This document shows, piece after piece, positions 37,454 through 38,226 of a DNA stretch of 38,226 nucleotides. Position 1 is the first letter of the stretch, and each line of letters begins with the position of its first letter. The stretch comes from Candidatus Gastranaerophilales bacterium (GTDB lineage: Bacteria > Cyanobacteriota > Vampirovibrionia > Gastranaerophilales > Gastranaerophilaceae): positions 1-38,226 of the forward strand of contig CANPZB010000014.1 of NCBI GenBank assembly GCA_947588755.1. The letters run 5' to 3'. Below the pieces are notes generated by a model. The model was not told the origin of the DNA and made no database searches. It saw only the letters and a list, made by a program, of their open reading frames with translations. A program made the translations under genes and the position numbers.

Positions 37454-38226
37454 TTATTCACGTTCAAAAAAGTTTTTAAAAGTATTGTAACCGTATTGAC
37501 CCTCCGTTGCTTTAAGCACTTCCGTCAAGGTCATTTTATCTTTGTATTTATCTTTGTTATTTTCAAGGTAATTATTTGTGCCAAAACTGCACGCGCCTGT
37601 GATTGTTCTGTAAGCAATTACCCAATAACTGAGGTCGTGGACTTCATCAGAGTTTAAACCTCTATATTGGCTTACATCTCTTTCGGATGTTTTAAACAAC
37701 CAGTCAAAATATGCTTGTCTTACAGTGTTTCCGTGAGCATAAACATTATCTTTGAAAAATATATATGCTGTTTTTAACCCCGTTTTAATTTTTAGGATAT
37801 TACCTTTTGAAGAAATTATTTCACAGAAAATGCCGTCAATTTTTCGATATTTCCCGTTCTGCCAACAAAGATTACTTTCAACCTCATTAGTAAAATTTCT
37901 CATAAATTTTTTTGAGGGTTTGTTGATTTTTTTACTTTTGATGTTCGTATCGCTCAAATACAAACTACCCCCAACAGTGAGGTTGTCCGGTAACGAGCTG
38001 ATGTTCGTACCGCTCAAATACAAATAACCCCCGACAGTGAGATTGTCGGGTAATGCGCTGATGTTCGTACCGCTCAAATACAAATAACCCCCGACAGTGA
38101 GGTTGTCCGGTAACGAGCTGATATTCGTATCGCTCAAATACAAATCACCCCCAACAGTGAGGTTGTCCGGTAACGAGCTGATATTCGTACCGCTCAAATC
38201 CAAACCACCCCCGACAGTGAGGTTGT
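37454..38226 (-). CDS. LRR protein, C-terminal part (runs off window end)
   Basis: Open from base 38226. About five LRR repeats (NLTVGGYLYLSGTNISSLPD type) are followed by a basic linker (KSKKINKPSKKF) and a domain of about 130 residues: NLCWQNGKYRKIDGIFCEII, KTAYIFFKDNVYAHGNTVRQ, AYFDWLFKTSERDVSQYRGL, YWVIAYRTITGACSFGTNNY and EVLKATEGQYGYNTFKNFFE. I recall this end domain from other LRR proteins of gut phages and bacteria, without a known function. It continues from the N-terminal part at 731-1; the ATG at 38203 is internal to a repeat and is not the real start. Confidence 0.8.
   Translation of the reverse strand, partial: NLTVGGGLDLSGTNISSLPDNLTVGGDLYLSDTNISSLPDNLTVGGYLYLSGTNISALPDNLTVGGYLYLSGTNISSLPDNLTVGGSLYLSDTNIKSKKINKPSKKFMRNFTNEVESNLCWQNGKYRKIDGIFCEIISSKGNILKIKTGLKTAYIFFKDNVYAHGNTVRQAYFDWLFKTSERDVSQYRGLNSDEVHDLSYWVIAYRTITGACSFGTNNYLENNKDKYKDKMTLTEVLKATEGQYGYNTFKNFFERE
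37939..38226 (-). repeat. 60-bp tandem repeats, about 4.8 units (LRR coding)
   Basis: Same unit as 1-660. Here Tyr is more frequent in the variable column (aaatacaaa), one unit has silent and Ala changes (gagattgtcggg...aatgcg), and two units have Asp in place of Gly (gtatcgctc). The last base is one T beyond the repeat phase of base 1. Confidence 0.95.

Overview
The window looks like the complete, or nearly complete, genome of a temperate contractile-tailed phage (myovirus), assembled as a circle and opened inside one gene. Both ends lie in the same array of 60-bp repeats of a leucine-rich-repeat (LRR) gene, and the reading frame closes across the ends if one duplicated T is collapsed. The DNA is AT-rich, uses TAA/TAG/TGA as ordinary stops and has good Shine-Dalgarno sites. 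The small GerE-type regulator, Cys-rich small proteins and the HTH/Asn-rich/transmembrane protein resemble phages of Gram-negative-type gut bacteria. Gastranaerophilales (Vampirovibrionia) is my weak guess for the host, from memory and not proven.

Layout. (1) About 0.7-5.3 kb, minus strand: early operon reading leftwards from a strong promoter at 5323-5351. It encodes a ribbon-helix-helix (RHH) protein, a small membrane protein, a RecE-like nuclease, a Rad52/Sak-like annealing protein, a replication initiator and the LRR gene. Three terminator-like hairpins interrupt it, suggesting attenuation or antitermination. (2) 5.1-7.0 kb: control region with three RHH genes, a LexA/CI-like S24 repressor, divergent promoters, repeated operator-like sites and a secreted nuclease-like moron. 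(3) 7.2-17.7 kb, plus: packaging and head genes (small and large terminase, DUF1073 portal, MuF, DUF2213 protease with nested scaffold, cement protein, major capsid, head-tail adaptors). (4) 17.7-30.8 kb: DUF3383-type sheath, tube, tail chaperone with a canonical -1 frameshift site, short tape measure, and a Pam3/E217-like baseplate including a hub fused to an M15 peptidase, then a 1086-residue tail fibre. (5) 30.4-31.6 kb: a perfect 92-bp inverted repeat flanks 1042 bp holding the current fibre tip and, on the opposite strand, a silent alternative tip with its own chaperone-like gene. Inversion would give an exact in-frame swap, so this is an invertible host-range switch. (6) 31.6-33.8 kb: fibre chaperone, small secreted protein and lysis genes ending in an amidase. 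(7) 33.9-38.2 kb: a second initiator-like gene with a probable counter-transcript RNA, an HTH/transmembrane protein with iteron-like repeats, a GerE regulator, a cytosine methyltransferase broken by one in-frame TAA, small Cys-rich genes and the C-terminal half of the LRR gene.

How it fits together. There is an S24 repressor but no integrase, transposase or invertase. A second initiator lies beside antisense-RNA-like and iteron-like DNA. Together these suggest a plasmid-like prophage (phage-plasmid). The invertase for the fibre switch would be supplied by the host, or inversion would occur by homologous recombination. Both points are inferences.
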